Source: Methylobacterium sp. E-066 (GTDB lineage: Bacteria > Pseudomonadota > Alphaproteobacteria > Rhizobiales > Beijerinckiaceae). Taken from it: a stretch of 36,861 nt of DNA. Below the pieces are notes generated by a model. It had not been told where the DNA came from. It saw nothing but the letters and a program-made list of their open reading frames with translations, and did not search any database. Position numbers and translations under genes: made by a program. This document shows positions 26,979-34,944 of this stretch, one piece after another. How positions within the stretch are numbered: position 1 is the first letter of the stretch; every line of letters starts with the position of its first letter. The stretch lies in contig NZ_JAKSYO010000190.1 of the NCBI RefSeq assembly GCF_022829635.1, positions 1-36,861 of the forward strand. Direction: 5' to 3'.

Positions 26979-27982
26979 ACCGGTTCGATTATGTCCGCGC
27001 CGGCACGGTGGCTGAGGCGGTCCAGGCCTACGGGGCGGGCGCGCGGTTCATCGCGGGCGGCACCAACCTGATCGACCTGATGAAGTACGAGGTCGAGAAG
27101 CCCGGCCGGCTGATCGACATCACCCGCCTGCCCCTCGATGGCATCGAGGCGCATGAAAGCGGCCTGCGGCTCGGGGCGCTCGCGACCAACGCCAAGGTGG
27201 CCTACGACGAGCGCGTCGCCGGGCAGTATCCGCTGTTGCGCAACGCCATCCTGGCCGGTGCCTCGGCGCAGCTGCGCAACGCCGCCTCCACGGGCGGAAA
27301 CCTGCTGCAGCGGACCCGCTGCTACTACTTTTACGACACGGCCACGCCCTGCAACAAGCGCGAGCCCGGCTCCGGCTGCCCGGCGATCGGCGGCGTCAAC
27401 CGCATCCACGCGATCTTCGGGGCGAGCGAGAGCTGCATTGCCACCCACCCGTCCGACATGTGCGTCGCCCTGGCGGCGCTCGAGGCGACGGTCCGGGTGA
27501 GTGGGCCGCAGGGCGAGCGGACGATCCCGTTCGCGGATTTCCACCGCCTGCCGGGAGACAGCCCCGAGATCGACACCAACCTCGCCCCCGGCGAGATCGT
27601 GGTTTCGGTCGACCTGCCCGAGAGCAAGTTCCCGCAGCACTACACCTACCTGAAGCTGCGCGACCGCCTGTCCTACGCCTTCGCGCTGGTCTCGGTAGCG
27701 GCCGGCGTCGAGCTCGACGGCGACACGATCAAGACCGCCCGCCTGGCGCTCGGCGGCGTCGCCCACAAGCCTTGGCGCAACCGTGAGGCCGAGGCGCTGC
27801 TGGAGGGCCAGCCCGCCACCCGCGAGAGCTTCCAGCAGGCGGCCGACCTCATCGTCTCGGAGGCCAAGCCGCAATCGGCCAACGGCTTCAAGATCGACCT
27901 CGCCCGGCGCGCCATCGTGCGCGGCCTCGAACAGGCCGCTGCCGGCACGCCCCAGTCGCTCAGCGACAAGCGCATCCAGTAG
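26975..27982 (+). CDS. paoB: PaoB-type FAD and [4Fe-4S] subunit of aldehyde oxidoreductase
   Basis: The 335-residue flavoprotein has the CoxM-like FAD site (FIAGGTNLIDLMKYEV; STGGNLLQRTRCYY) and an insertion with four cysteines, C116, C126, C135 and C154, which in PaoB and 4-hydroxybenzoyl-CoA reductase holds an extra [4Fe-4S] cluster. This feature separates it from the FAD subunit of the other Mo-hydroxylase in this window. GGGAG eight bases before the ATG and the ATGA overlap with the previous gene support the start. It accepts electrons from the PaoA-like subunit. Confidence 0.9.
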   Translation: MNRFDYVRAGTVAEAVQAYGAGARFIAGGTNLIDLMKYEVEKPGRLIDITRLPLDGIEAHESGLRLGALATNAKVAYDERVAGQYPLLRNAILAGASAQLRNAASTGGNLLQRTRCYYFYDTATPCNKREPGSGCPAIGGVNRIHAIFGASESCIATHPSDMCVALAALEATVRVSGPQGERTIPFADFHRLPGDSPEIDTNLAPGEIVVSVDLPESKFPQHYTYLKLRDRLSYAFALVSVAAGVELDGDTIKTARLALGGVAHKPWRNREAEALLEGQPATRESFQQAADLIVSEAKPQSANGFKIDLARRAIVRGLEQAAAGTPQSLSDKRIQ

Positions 27983-27990
27983 GCACCCCG

Positions 27991-30243
27991 ATGACCCAGA
28001 CCTTCAGCTCCACCGGCCACGACACCTTCGTCGGCAGCCCGCGCAGCCGCATCGACGGACCCGCCAAGGTCACCGGCCTGGCCAAATACGCGGGCGAGTT
28101 CGCCGCCCCCGACCTCGCCTACGGCACTGTCGTGTCGAGCGCCATCGCCAAGGGCCGGATCGCGGCGATCGACTCCGCCGAAGCCGAGGCGGTGCCCGGC
28201 GTCCTCAAGGTGATCACCCACGAGAACCGGCCGCGCACCGCGTGGCGGGACAAGAACTTCCAGGACGCGGTGGCGCCCCCCGGCTCGCCGTTTCGCGCCC
28301 TCTATGACGACCTGATCGTCTATAGCGGCCAGCCGGTCGCCCTGGTGGTGGCCGAGGATTTCGAGACGGCGCGCTACGCCGCTTCGCTGATCCAGGTCCG
28401 CTACGAGGCCCAGGAGCCGACGACCGACCTCCGGGCCGTGCGCGGCGAGGCCTACGATCCGCCCGGCAAGCGCGAGGGCATCAAGCCGCCGCCGGAGCCG
28501 TGGGGCGATGCAGACCAGGCCTTCGGCAGCGCGCCGATCCGCGTGCAGGGCGCCTACACGCTGGCCAACGAGCACCACAACCCGATGGAGCCGCACGCCA
28601 CCACGGTGGTGGTGGAGAAGGACGGGACCTACACGGTCTACGACAAGATCCAGGGCGTCTCGAACAGCCACCAGTATCTCGCCAACGTGTTCGGCCTGAA
28701 GCCCGATCAGGTGCGGGTGCTCAATCCCTATCTCGGCGGCGGCTTCGGCTCCGGCCTGCGCCCGCAATACCAGGCCTTCCTGGCGATGCTGGCCGCCCAG
28801 GAGCTGAAGCGCTCGGTGCGGGTGACCCTGACCCGCGACCAGATGTGGTCCTTCACCTACCGGGGCGAGGCACTGCAGACCGTGTCCCTCGGTGCCGAGG
28901 CGGACGGAACCCTGACGGCGCTCCGGCACGACGCCGTGCAGGGCACCTCCCACTACGAGGATTACCAGGAGGTCATCGTCAACTGGTCGGGGGTGCTCTA
29001 CCGCTGCGATAACGTCGCCTTGACCTACCGGATCGCCAAGCTCGACACTGCCACCCCGGGCGACATGCGCGCGCCGGGCGCTGTTACCGGCGTCTTCGCC
29101 ATCGAGACCGCGATGGACGAGCTTGCCTATGCGACCGGGATGGATCCGATCGCGCTGCGGCTGAAGAACTACGCGGATTCGGACGCCACCGCCGAGGGCA
29201 AGCCGTTCGGCTCCAAGGAGCTGAAGGCCTGCTTCACGCAGGGCGCCGAGCGCTTCGGCTGGTCCAAGCGTAGCCTCGAGCCGCGGTCCATGCGCGAGGG
29301 CCGCGAGCTGGTCGGCTGGGGCGTCGCCACCGGCGTCTGGGAATCGATGATGATGCAGTCGAGCGCTATCGCGACGCTCACCGCCGACGGCCGGCTGGTG
29401 GTGGGCAATTCCACCGGCGACATCGGCACCGGCACCTACACGATCCTGACCCAGATCGCCGCCGACACCCTGGGCCTGCCGATGGAATCCGTCACCACCA
29501 AGCTCGGCGATACGCGCCTGCCCGAGGCGCCGGTCGCCGGCGGATCCTGGACCGCGGCCTCCTCAGGCACCGCCGTGATGAAGGCCTGCCGCAATGTCGG
29601 CGAGCAGCTGTTCAAGCTCGCCCGCGGTCTCGAGAACTCGCCGCTGGCCAATGTCGATGTCGATCGCGCCTTCTTCGCGGACGGTCGCATCTCGGTGGCG
29701 GGTGATCCCAGCCGCAGCGTCTCGATGGTCGAGGTGATGCGGGCGGCCGGGGTCGACAAGGTCGAGGCGGTGGAGCAGGCCGGCCCGGACAAGGACTTCA
29801 ACAAGACCTATCAGGCCTACACCCACGGGGCGATCTTCGTGGAGGTGAAGGTCGACGAGGAGCTGGGCCAGGTCCGGCTCACCCGGGTGGTCTCGGCGAT
29901 CGCGGCCGGCAAGATCCTCAACCCGAAGACCGCGCGCAGCCAGATTTTGGGCGGCGTGGTGATGGGGATCGGCTCGGCGCTCGAAGAGGAGTCGATGCTC
30001 GACCACCGCTTCGGCCGGTTCATGAACCACAATCTCGGCGAGTATCACGTGCCGGTCCACGCCGACATCTACGACATCGACGTGATCTTCGTGGACGAGG
30101 AGGACAAAGCCAATCCGTTGGGCGTGAAAGGCCTGGGCGAGATCGGCATCGTCGGTACTGCGGCGGCGATCACCAACGCGGTGTTCCACGCCACCGGCAA
30201 GCGCGTCCGCGACCTGCCGATCACGATCGACAAGCTGCTGTGA
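27991..30243 (+). CDS. paoC: PaoC-type molybdopterin catalytic subunit of aldehyde oxidoreductase
   Basis: The 750-residue large subunit begins with 'GSPRSRIDGPAKVTGLAKYAGEF', has the cofactor-binding GGGFGSGLRPQYQAFLA near residues 249-265, a 'PGDMRAPGAVTGVFAIE' loop, and ends with GVKGLGEIGIVGTAAAITNA, whose Glu aligns with the catalytic base. It oxidises aldehydes to acids at a Mo-pterin centre, by analogy with E. coli PaoC. It starts eight bases after the FAD subunit stop. E. coli has the chaperone gene paoD next; here no XdhC/PaoD-like gene follows, so cofactor insertion must rely on a distant gene. A long hairpin ends the operon. Confidence 0.92.
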   Translation: MTQTFSSTGHDTFVGSPRSRIDGPAKVTGLAKYAGEFAAPDLAYGTVVSSAIAKGRIAAIDSAEAEAVPGVLKVITHENRPRTAWRDKNFQDAVAPPGSPFRALYDDLIVYSGQPVALVVAEDFETARYAASLIQVRYEAQEPTTDLRAVRGEAYDPPGKREGIKPPPEPWGDADQAFGSAPIRVQGAYTLANEHHNPMEPHATTVVVEKDGTYTVYDKIQGVSNSHQYLANVFGLKPDQVRVLNPYLGGGFGSGLRPQYQAFLAMLAAQELKRSVRVTLTRDQMWSFTYRGEALQTVSLGAEADGTLTALRHDAVQGTSHYEDYQEVIVNWSGVLYRCDNVALTYRIAKLDTATPGDMRAPGAVTGVFAIETAMDELAYATGMDPIALRLKNYADSDATAEGKPFGSKELKACFTQGAERFGWSKRSLEPRSMREGRELVGWGVATGVWESMMMQSSAIATLTADGRLVVGNSTGDIGTGTYTILTQIAADTLGLPMESVTTKLGDTRLPEAPVAGGSWTAASSGTAVMKACRNVGEQLFKLARGLENSPLANVDVDRAFFADGRISVAGDPSRSVSMVEVMRAAGVDKVEAVEQAGPDKDFNKTYQAYTHGAIFVEVKVDEELGQVRLTRVVSAIAAGKILNPKTARSQILGGVVMGIGSALEEESMLDHRFGRFMNHNLGEYHVPVHADIYDIDVIFVDEEDKANPLGVKGLGEIGIVGTAAAITNAVFHATGKRVRDLPITIDKLL

Positions 30244-30250
30244 CGGGTGA

Positions 30251-30282
30251 GCAGCCGATGTTTCCCGTGAAACATCGGCTGC
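30251..30282 (+). terminator. 14-bp perfect hairpin after paoC; centre matches a parS-like 16-mer
   Basis: GCAGCCGATGTTTC and its exact complement flank a four-base loop (CCGT), eight bases after the paoC stop. The position fits a transcript end, although no T-run follows. The central bases 30259-30274, TGTTTCCCGTGAAACA, differ at one position from the palindrome TGTTTCACGTGAAACA, the widely conserved ParB-binding parS site. Terminator and parS readings are not exclusive. Confidence 0.6.
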
Positions 30283-30355
30283 TTCCGGGACTCACAAGTT
30301 GTTACAGAAAGACCGTCGTACAAAGTGTGCGGCGGTCTTCGTGCATGAGCCCTCC

Positions 30356-30793
30356 TTGAGCCACCTTCTGCAATCCTGGCGCTTCTGGGCGCTTGCCGCC
30401 GCGGGATTCGCAGCCCTGACAGCGATCCTCGCCAAGGTCGGGGTCTCGGGCGTGCAGTCGGATGTCGCCACCTTCGTGCGCACCCTGGTGATCGTCGCCT
30501 TCGCGGGGGCGATCGTGGTCGGCTCCGGCCAGACCGGAGGACTCGCGCAGATCTCTGGCCGCAGCCTGGTCTTCCTGGTCCTGTCGGGGCTCGCCACCGG
30601 GGCGTCGTGGCTGTGCTACTTCCGGGCGCTGTCGCTGGGAGATGCCGCCCGGGTCGCGCCGCTGGACAAGCTCAGCGTCGTGCTGGTCGCGATCCTCGGC
30701 GCCAGCCTGCTCGGCGAGACATTGAGCCTCGCAGCGTGGGCCGGGGTCGGACTGATCGCCGCCGGGGCTACCCTGGTCGCCTCGGGCTGGTGA
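30356..30793 (+). CDS. Single-domain EamA-type small transporter
   Basis: The 145-residue protein is one EamA unit with about five membrane segments: 'WALAAAGFAALTAILAKVGV', 'FVRTLVIVAFAGAIVV', 'SLVFLVLSGLATGASWLCYFRAL', 'KLSVVLVAILGASLLGE' and 'AAWAGVGLIAAGATLVAS'. The motif 'RALSLGDAARVAPLDKLSVVL' is typical of the family. Two copies would have to dimerise to make the 10-segment form of larger members. The substrate is unknown. The start is uncertain: TTG at 30356 gives the family N-terminus, GTG at 30341 has a possible GGCGG upstream, and TTG at 30299 is also in frame. A seven-base inverted repeat (AAGACCG / CGGTCTT, 30309-30339) lies over the start region. Confidence 0.8.
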   Translation: MSHLLQSWRFWALAAAGFAALTAILAKVGVSGVQSDVATFVRTLVIVAFAGAIVVGSGQTGGLAQISGRSLVFLVLSGLATGASWLCYFRALSLGDAARVAPLDKLSVVLVAILGASLLGETLSLAAWAGVGLIAAGATLVASGW

Positions 30794-30876
30794 TCGTCTC
30801 ACTGGATGAGCGCCAGCACACCGATCCGTTTACCGGTCGGGCGCATCCTGGCGGTCTCGTGCGAAGGAGACCTTCC

Positions 30877-31032
30877 ATGGAAGCGGTCTATCGCGGCTTC
30901 GAGACCTCGCTGCTAGGTCTCGCTTTCTGCCTCGGCCTCGGCGCCTGCCTGACGCTCGGCACCCCGCCGGCGCCGGGCGACGGGTTCGCCGTCACCCTGC
31001 CGATGCTCTCCGTAACGCTCGGTGGGCCCTGA
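30877..31032 (+). CDS. Small hydrophobic protein, 51 residues
   Basis: I recognise no family. The ORF is supported by a strong AAGGAGA seven bases before the ATG. The product has one hydrophobic segment (about residues 12-34: SLLGLAFCLGLGACLTLG) that includes LGAC, a possible but poor lipobox because the N-terminus has a single Arg. The tail is short and neutral (TLPMLSVTLGGP). It lies 83 bases after the EamA-type gene. It may be a small single-pass membrane protein. Confidence 0.5.
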   Translation: MEAVYRGFETSLLGLAFCLGLGACLTLGTPPAPGDGFAVTLPMLSVTLGGP

Positions 31033-31177
31033 ACCGGGGGCGTTGGAGTGCGCGAGGCCGAAGGGGACAGCGGCCCGGCGACAAGCGCGCTCAAATCAAG
31101 GACTTAGAGTCGTTCCCGATTGCAACGCCACGGTACACGACAGGGGCTCGCTTGGTCCTGCTCGGCGCTCCTCCCAT

Positions 31178-31310
31178 CCAATCCCCTCATCCTTAGGCGC
31201 CGTAGCGGAGCGGAGGCCTCGGAGGAGCCCTCCAGCCAGCCGCGCGATCCCTGGAGACCTCCTTCGAGGCTCGCTGCGCTCGCACCTCAGGATGAAGGAG
31301 GGGGTTGGGA
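31178..31310. repeat. Dispersed palindromic repeat, family B, copy 2
   Basis: This copy has the same layout as the one at 17242-17378: outer CCTCATCCTTAGG and CCTCAGGATGAAGG arms, inner GGCCTCGGAGGAG / CTCCTTCGAGGCTCG arms. The core (GCGCGATCCCTGGAG) matches the reverse complement of the first copy's core, so the element is inverted relative to it. It lies in a 379-base gene-free interval (31033-31411) where nothing else was recognised. Confidence 0.8.
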
Positions 31311-31411
31311 TCAACCTATGGTGTCCGTCAGCCGGCACAGTCGATCGATCCGGCGCCCTTCGATGTCACGCTGTCGCGCACCATATTGAAACGCGATCGG
31401 GAACGACTCTT

Positions 31412-32092
31412 CTAAGCGGCACTCCGAGTCGCACGGAACATGAAGTTGCGCGCCTCGTCGTCCATCTCGGCCTTGAAGGTGTGGTGGCCCTTCAGAGCCT
31501 CGGTGGCCTGCGCGGCCGGGCGGGCGTTGATCGCGTCGAGTTGGCGCTTGACGTTCGGCAAGCCCGCGAAGGCGTCCTCGCCCAGCACGAACGGCACCAT
31601 CCGGGCCCAGCCCCACACCGCCATGTCGACGATCGTGTAGGTCTCGCCCAGCACGAACGGACGGTCCGCGAGCCGCTGGTTCAGGATGTCCCAGTGGCGG
31701 CGCGCTTCGAAGGCGTAGCGCTCGGTGGCGTAGGCACCGCCGTTGGGCGCGAAGTGGCGGAAATGGACGCATTGGCCGGAGAACGGCCCGATGCCGGTCG
31801 CCACGAACATCAGCCAGGACAGCATCTCGCCCCGCACCGCCTCGCCCTCGGGCAGGAACAGGCCGGTCTTGCCCGCGAGGTAGAGCAGGATCGCGTTCGA
31901 ATCGAACACCGTCACGTCGCCGTCGACGATGGTCGGCACCTTCGCGTTCGGGTTGAGCGCCGTGTAGGCGGGATCGAACTGCTCGCCCATGCGCGGATCC
32001 ACCGGCACCGGCTCATAGGGCAGGCCCATCTCCTCCAGGCAGAGGGCGACCTTCATCGGGTTGGGGCTGAGATTGTAGAAGAATCGAATCAC
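31412..32092 (-). CDS. Glutathione S-transferase family protein (YfcG/YghU-like)
   Basis: The 226-residue protein has an N-terminal thioredoxin-fold domain (residues 1-80) with 'NPMKVALCLEEMGLPYE', the cis-proline segment 'NAKVPTIVD' and the glutathione-binding 'DSNAILLYLAGKTGLFLP', then an all-helical C-terminal domain with 'GPFSGQCVHFRHFAPN' and 'YTIVDMAVWGWARM'. These features are closest to the bacterial Nu-class YfcG/YghU proteins, which act as glutathione-dependent disulfide reductases. The start is GTG at 32092 with GGGAGA about seven bases upstream. It is monocistronic by spacing; the M48 peptidase gene lies 73 bases upstream on the same strand. Confidence 0.9.
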   Translation of the reverse strand: MIRFFYNLSPNPMKVALCLEEMGLPYEPVPVDPRMGEQFDPAYTALNPNAKVPTIVDGDVTVFDSNAILLYLAGKTGLFLPEGEAVRGEMLSWLMFVATGIGPFSGQCVHFRHFAPNGGAYATERYAFEARRHWDILNQRLADRPFVLGETYTIVDMAVWGWARMVPFVLGEDAFAGLPNVKRQLDAINARPAAQATEALKGHHTFKAEMDDEARNFMFRATRSAA

Positions 32093-32165
32093 GGCGCTCT
32101 CCCTGAACGGCTGCGAACGGTTGTCCGCGGGCCGAGCCTGCGCAAGCCGCGCCGGTGCGGGGCGG

Positions 32166-33653
32166 CTATTCCACCACGATCTTGTAGCTGCGGCCCGGCA
32201 CCAGAGCGGCGCCGCGCTCCAGGCCGTTGAGGACCAGGAACCGGTCGAGCGCCCGGTCCGGCACCGCCATGCGGCGGGCCAGATCCTCGGCGCTGGTCGA
32301 GCCGGCCTGGACCACCTGCAGCCGAAGGGGCCGCAGCACCGCCTCCTCGGGGGTGATCGCCCGCAGGCTCGCGACCCAGGGCCGGAAGGCTGGCTCAGGG
32401 TCGGTTGCGCCCTTGGCGGCCATGATCATCCGGAAGGTCGCGTCGTCGACCCGGATCGCCGCGAGGCGGAAGGTCCAGTCCTTGCCGCGGGACAGCGCGA
32501 AGGCCGCCGGGTGGCCGCCGACCTCGCGGGTCTCGAACCCGGCCGGGTCGAGGGCGTCGTTCCAGCTGCCCTTCAGGGCCGCGTCGAGGGGCTGGCCGTC
32601 CTTGGCCTCGATCTGGTCGAACAGCAGGCGCCGGTTGCCGTCCGGAGTGGTGCCGAGCACGGCCGAGCGGGTGTTCTCCAGGACGAACCCGTCCGGCACG
32701 TCGAAGGCGATGCCGAGACCCGGATGGACGAAGCGGTGGCCGCGCACCGCGCCGTCGCGCGGATTGTCGCCGTAGGGCAGCCCGTCCACCGCCGCGAGAT
32801 ACTGCGCCCGGTCGTCGGCGCCGATGCCCGGCGCCCCGATCCGGCGCGCCGCCCGGGTGACCTGGGTGATGCGCTCGGCGGTGCCCGGATGGGTCGCCAG
32901 CATGTCGGGCTCGCCGGTGCCGCCGCTGCCGGCCTTCAGGTTGGTCGAGCGGTTGAGCGCGGTGAGAAAGCGGCCGGCCGCGAACGGATCGTAGCCGGCT
33001 TTGGCGAGGGTGCGCACCCCGGTGGCGTCCGCCTCCAGCTCCTGTTCGCGGGAGAACCGGGCCAGCGCGAAGCGCGACTGGTGCTGCAGCTGCGCGCCGG
33101 TATCGGGGTCATTCAGGACGTCGGCAACGACCCGGCTGACCAGGGCCGAGCGCAGCTCCAGCTCGCTCCGGGCGGTGGCGTGGTTGAGGGTGACGTGCGC
33201 CATCTCGTGGGCGAGCACGGCCGCCACCTCGGAGGTGTCGCTCGCCAACGCCACCAGCCCGCGGGTGACGTAGAGCCGCCCGTTCGGCAGCGCGAAGGCA
33301 TTGACCACGGGGGAATCGAGCAGCGTCACCGCGTAAGTCTGGTCCGGGCGCTCGCTGGCCTTCACCAGCCGGTCCGTCACCTCCGTGAGCATCCGCATCA
33401 CGTTGGGCGCGCGCACCTCACCCCCGAACGAGGCCACGAGTTTGAGATGGTCGGCATCGGCGGCGCGCTCGCGCCCGGTGGTGCGTGGCGCCTCGGCCGG
33501 CACCCGGACCACGGCCGGCGCCACAGGGCCGGCGGCCTGGTCGGCCACGCAGGCGCCGAGGGCGGCAGCCAGAAGCATCGCCCCGGCGCAAGCCGATGCC
33601 CGGCCGAGCAAGCGCCGCCCCACCCCCCGAAATCGCTTCGTGATCCCGCTCAT
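32166..33653 (-). CDS. M48 family metalloprotease, putative lipoprotein
   Basis: The 495-residue protein has a signal peptide ending in a lipobox (ALGAC, C35), then a peptidase M48 domain with the zinc motif HEMAH (H149, E150, H153) and a third ligand in the ELEADATG segment near residue 207. It resembles BepA/LoiP-type periplasmic proteases in the N-terminal half. The second half (about residues 280-490) lacks TPR repeats and holds a region annotated in relatives as of unknown function, with 'HPGLGIAFDVPDGFVLENT', and a LysM-like C-terminus (MAVPDRALDRFLVLNGLERGAALVPGRSYKIVV, in part). It starts five bases after the thermonuclease-like gene, so the two form an operon. Its role is probably quality control of envelope proteins. 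Confidence 0.88.
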   Translation of the reverse strand: MSGITKRFRGVGRRLLGRASACAGAMLLAAALGACVADQAAGPVAPAVVRVPAEAPRTTGRERAADADHLKLVASFGGEVRAPNVMRMLTEVTDRLVKASERPDQTYAVTLLDSPVVNAFALPNGRLYVTRGLVALASDTSEVAAVLAHEMAHVTLNHATARSELELRSALVSRVVADVLNDPDTGAQLQHQSRFALARFSREQELEADATGVRTLAKAGYDPFAAGRFLTALNRSTNLKAGSGGTGEPDMLATHPGTAERITQVTRAARRIGAPGIGADDRAQYLAAVDGLPYGDNPRDGAVRGHRFVHPGLGIAFDVPDGFVLENTRSAVLGTTPDGNRRLLFDQIEAKDGQPLDAALKGSWNDALDPAGFETREVGGHPAAFALSRGKDWTFRLAAIRVDDATFRMIMAAKGATDPEPAFRPWVASLRAITPEEAVLRPLRLQVVQAGSTSAEDLARRMAVPDRALDRFLVLNGLERGAALVPGRSYKIVVE

Positions 33654-33658
33654 CGCGA

Positions 33659-34468
33659 TCAGCGCCGCAGCTCCCGTTCCCCCGTCGGCCCGGCCTCGCG
33701 CCGGTCCGGCTCGCTCAGGATCTCGACCCCGTCGGCGTTGGCCTCCACGGTCGGGCCGCGCCAGACCTCCAGGATGCCGCGGACCCGCACGCGTCGCCCT
33801 TCGAGCGAGGCCGCACTCAAACCACGGGTACGCATCGTTCGCCAAGTGCGTTTCGATACCGTGACCGTGAGCCCGTCCTCGCCGCGGGCCACGAAATCGA
33901 GATAGGTGCGGGCGCTGCGCTCGCCGACATGGCGGATGTGGCCCTCCACGACGACGAAGCGGCCCTCCCGCGCCCGCAAGGCCGGGCCGTCGGTAGCCTG
34001 GAGCGGGGACTCGCGCCACAGGCCGAGTTTCTTGTCTCGGGCGGCATCTTCCACTGCGCGCAGGGCCGGACGGCAGAGCGAGTCGCGTTCATCCGCATCC
34101 GAGAAGGCAAGGCCGGCCGCGATCAAGCCGCCGGCGAGGTCGATATCGGTATCCGCCACCTGGATGTCGGCGTGCTCCCGGCCCCAGCGGTCGGGCGGTC
34201 CGCGCGGAACAACGACGAGGCCGTCGCCCCGCCGGGCATCGAGCCACGCACGCGCCGCTTCGGCGGCCTCTGGGGCGTCCGGCCAGCGGACGGAGTCGAG
34301 CACGACCCGGGCGCCGGAGGCGAGGCGGATCTCGCCGCGCAGCCCGACCCCGGCGAAGATCTCGATGCGGGCCGGCTCCGGCCTGCACTCGGCGGCACCC
34401 GGAGCGGCGCGGGCCGGCGCGGCCGCGCCGAGGGTTGCCAGCACCAGCGCCGCCGTCGCGCGGGCCAT
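33659..34468 (-). CDS. Thermonuclease (SNase-like) domain protein with OB-like tail
   Basis: From the ATG at 34468 the 269-residue product has a clear signal peptide (MARATAALVLATLGAAAPARA). Residues about 45-160 match the staphylococcal nuclease fold: 'VVLDSVRWPDAPEAAEAARAWL', 'PPDRWGREHADIQVADTDIDLAGGLIAAGLAF' (in part) and 'LRAVEDAARDKKLGLWRE'. The DRWGR arginine corresponds to a catalytic Arg, but the full active-site set is not secure, so activity is uncertain. The last 85 residues ('FVVVEGHIRHVG...RTYLDFV...GRRVRVRGILEVW') look like an OB-fold nucleic-acid-binding domain. In-frame ATGs at 34513 and 34522 would lengthen the n-region. It is transcribed away from the tRNA gene and leads the M48 gene. 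Confidence 0.82.
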   Translation of the reverse strand: MARATAALVLATLGAAAPARAAPGAAECRPEPARIEIFAGVGLRGEIRLASGARVVLDSVRWPDAPEAAEAARAWLDARRGDGLVVVPRGPPDRWGREHADIQVADTDIDLAGGLIAAGLAFSDADERDSLCRPALRAVEDAARDKKLGLWRESPLQATDGPALRAREGRFVVVEGHIRHVGERSARTYLDFVARGEDGLTVTVSKRTWRTMRTRGLSAASLEGRRVRVRGILEVWRGPTVEANADGVEILSEPDRREAGPTGERELRR

Positions 34469-34567
34469 CCGGTACAGCCGCCATTCCGCCGGTTTGCCAT
34501 CTGTCCGGATCATCGAACGCATCCCGGGCCGATTCTGCCCCGGAACGCCACCCCGTGCACCGCGCGG

Positions 34568-34596
34568 TTGGCCTGCCCAGGCGTTGATGCTATGGG
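34568..34596 (+). promoter_or_regulatory. Probable promoter of tRNA-Arg(CCU)
   Basis: TTGGCC (34568-34573) and TATGGG (34591-34596) are separated by 17 bases. The expected transcription start falls a few bases before the tRNA 5' end at 34607. Both hexamers fit sigma-70 spacing, with a weak -35 half and a modest -10. Confidence 0.5.
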
Positions 34597-34606
34597 AATC
34601 GTGGTC

Positions 34607-34944
34607 GTCTCCGTAGCTCAGCTGGACAGAGCACAGGTTTCCTAAACGGTCACAATTGGGCGTCGCGCCGGGAAACCGCGCGGCGGATCCGCTCAAAGTC
34701 GGGGAAAGCTTCCGGCGCCGGTCTTCCGGCGTCCTGCCGATCCCGAGCCAAGCCTGCCCGGCGCCGATGCGTCGAACGGGAAGGTGTAGAGACTAGACGG
34801 GCGGCACCTAACGGCCGGGCGCAAGCACGGCCCAGGGTGAAGGGATAGTCCAGGCCACGAACGCGGCCCGCAAGGGACGCGGCGGCGAAAGCCGAAGTGG
34901 TATGAAACCTGGGGTCGCAGGTTCGAGCCCTGCCGGGGACACCA
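34607..34944 (+). tRNA. tRNA-Arg(CCU), interrupted by a group I intron
   Basis: Exon 1 is 34607-34643 and exon 2 is 34905-34944. The joined exons fold as a full tRNA: acceptor arms GTCTCCG (34607-34613) and CGGGGAC (34934-34940), D stem GCTC/GAGC, anticodon stem CAGGT/ACCTG with loop TTCCTAA (anticodon CCT), T arm GCAGG-TTCGAGC-CCTGC, discriminator A and an encoded CCA. The intron sits directly after the last anticodon base. Such an intron in tRNA-Arg(CCU) is known from Agrobacterium; tRNA-Arg(CCU) reads AGG, a rare codon in GC-rich genomes. The upstream neighbour is divergent. Confidence 0.95.
34644..34904 (+). ncRNA. Group I intron, subgroup IC3-like, 261 nt, no internal ORF
   Basis: Splice-site pairing is complete. 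The exon end GGTTTCCT (34636-34643) pairs with the internal guide GGGAAACC (34670-34677), leaving the hallmark U-G wobble at the 5' splice site, and the intron ends in G (34904). Core elements match the small bacterial tRNA introns as I recall the Azoarcus tRNA-Ile intron: GCGCCGGGAAACC at 34665-34677, GAGCCAAGC at 34745-34753, the GTAGAGACTAGACGG block ending at 34800, and GATAGTCCAGG ending at 34854. P7 pairs GACTA (34791-34795) with TAGTC (34846-34850). No homing endonuclease is encoded. It should self-splice with a guanosine cofactor. Confidence 0.93.
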
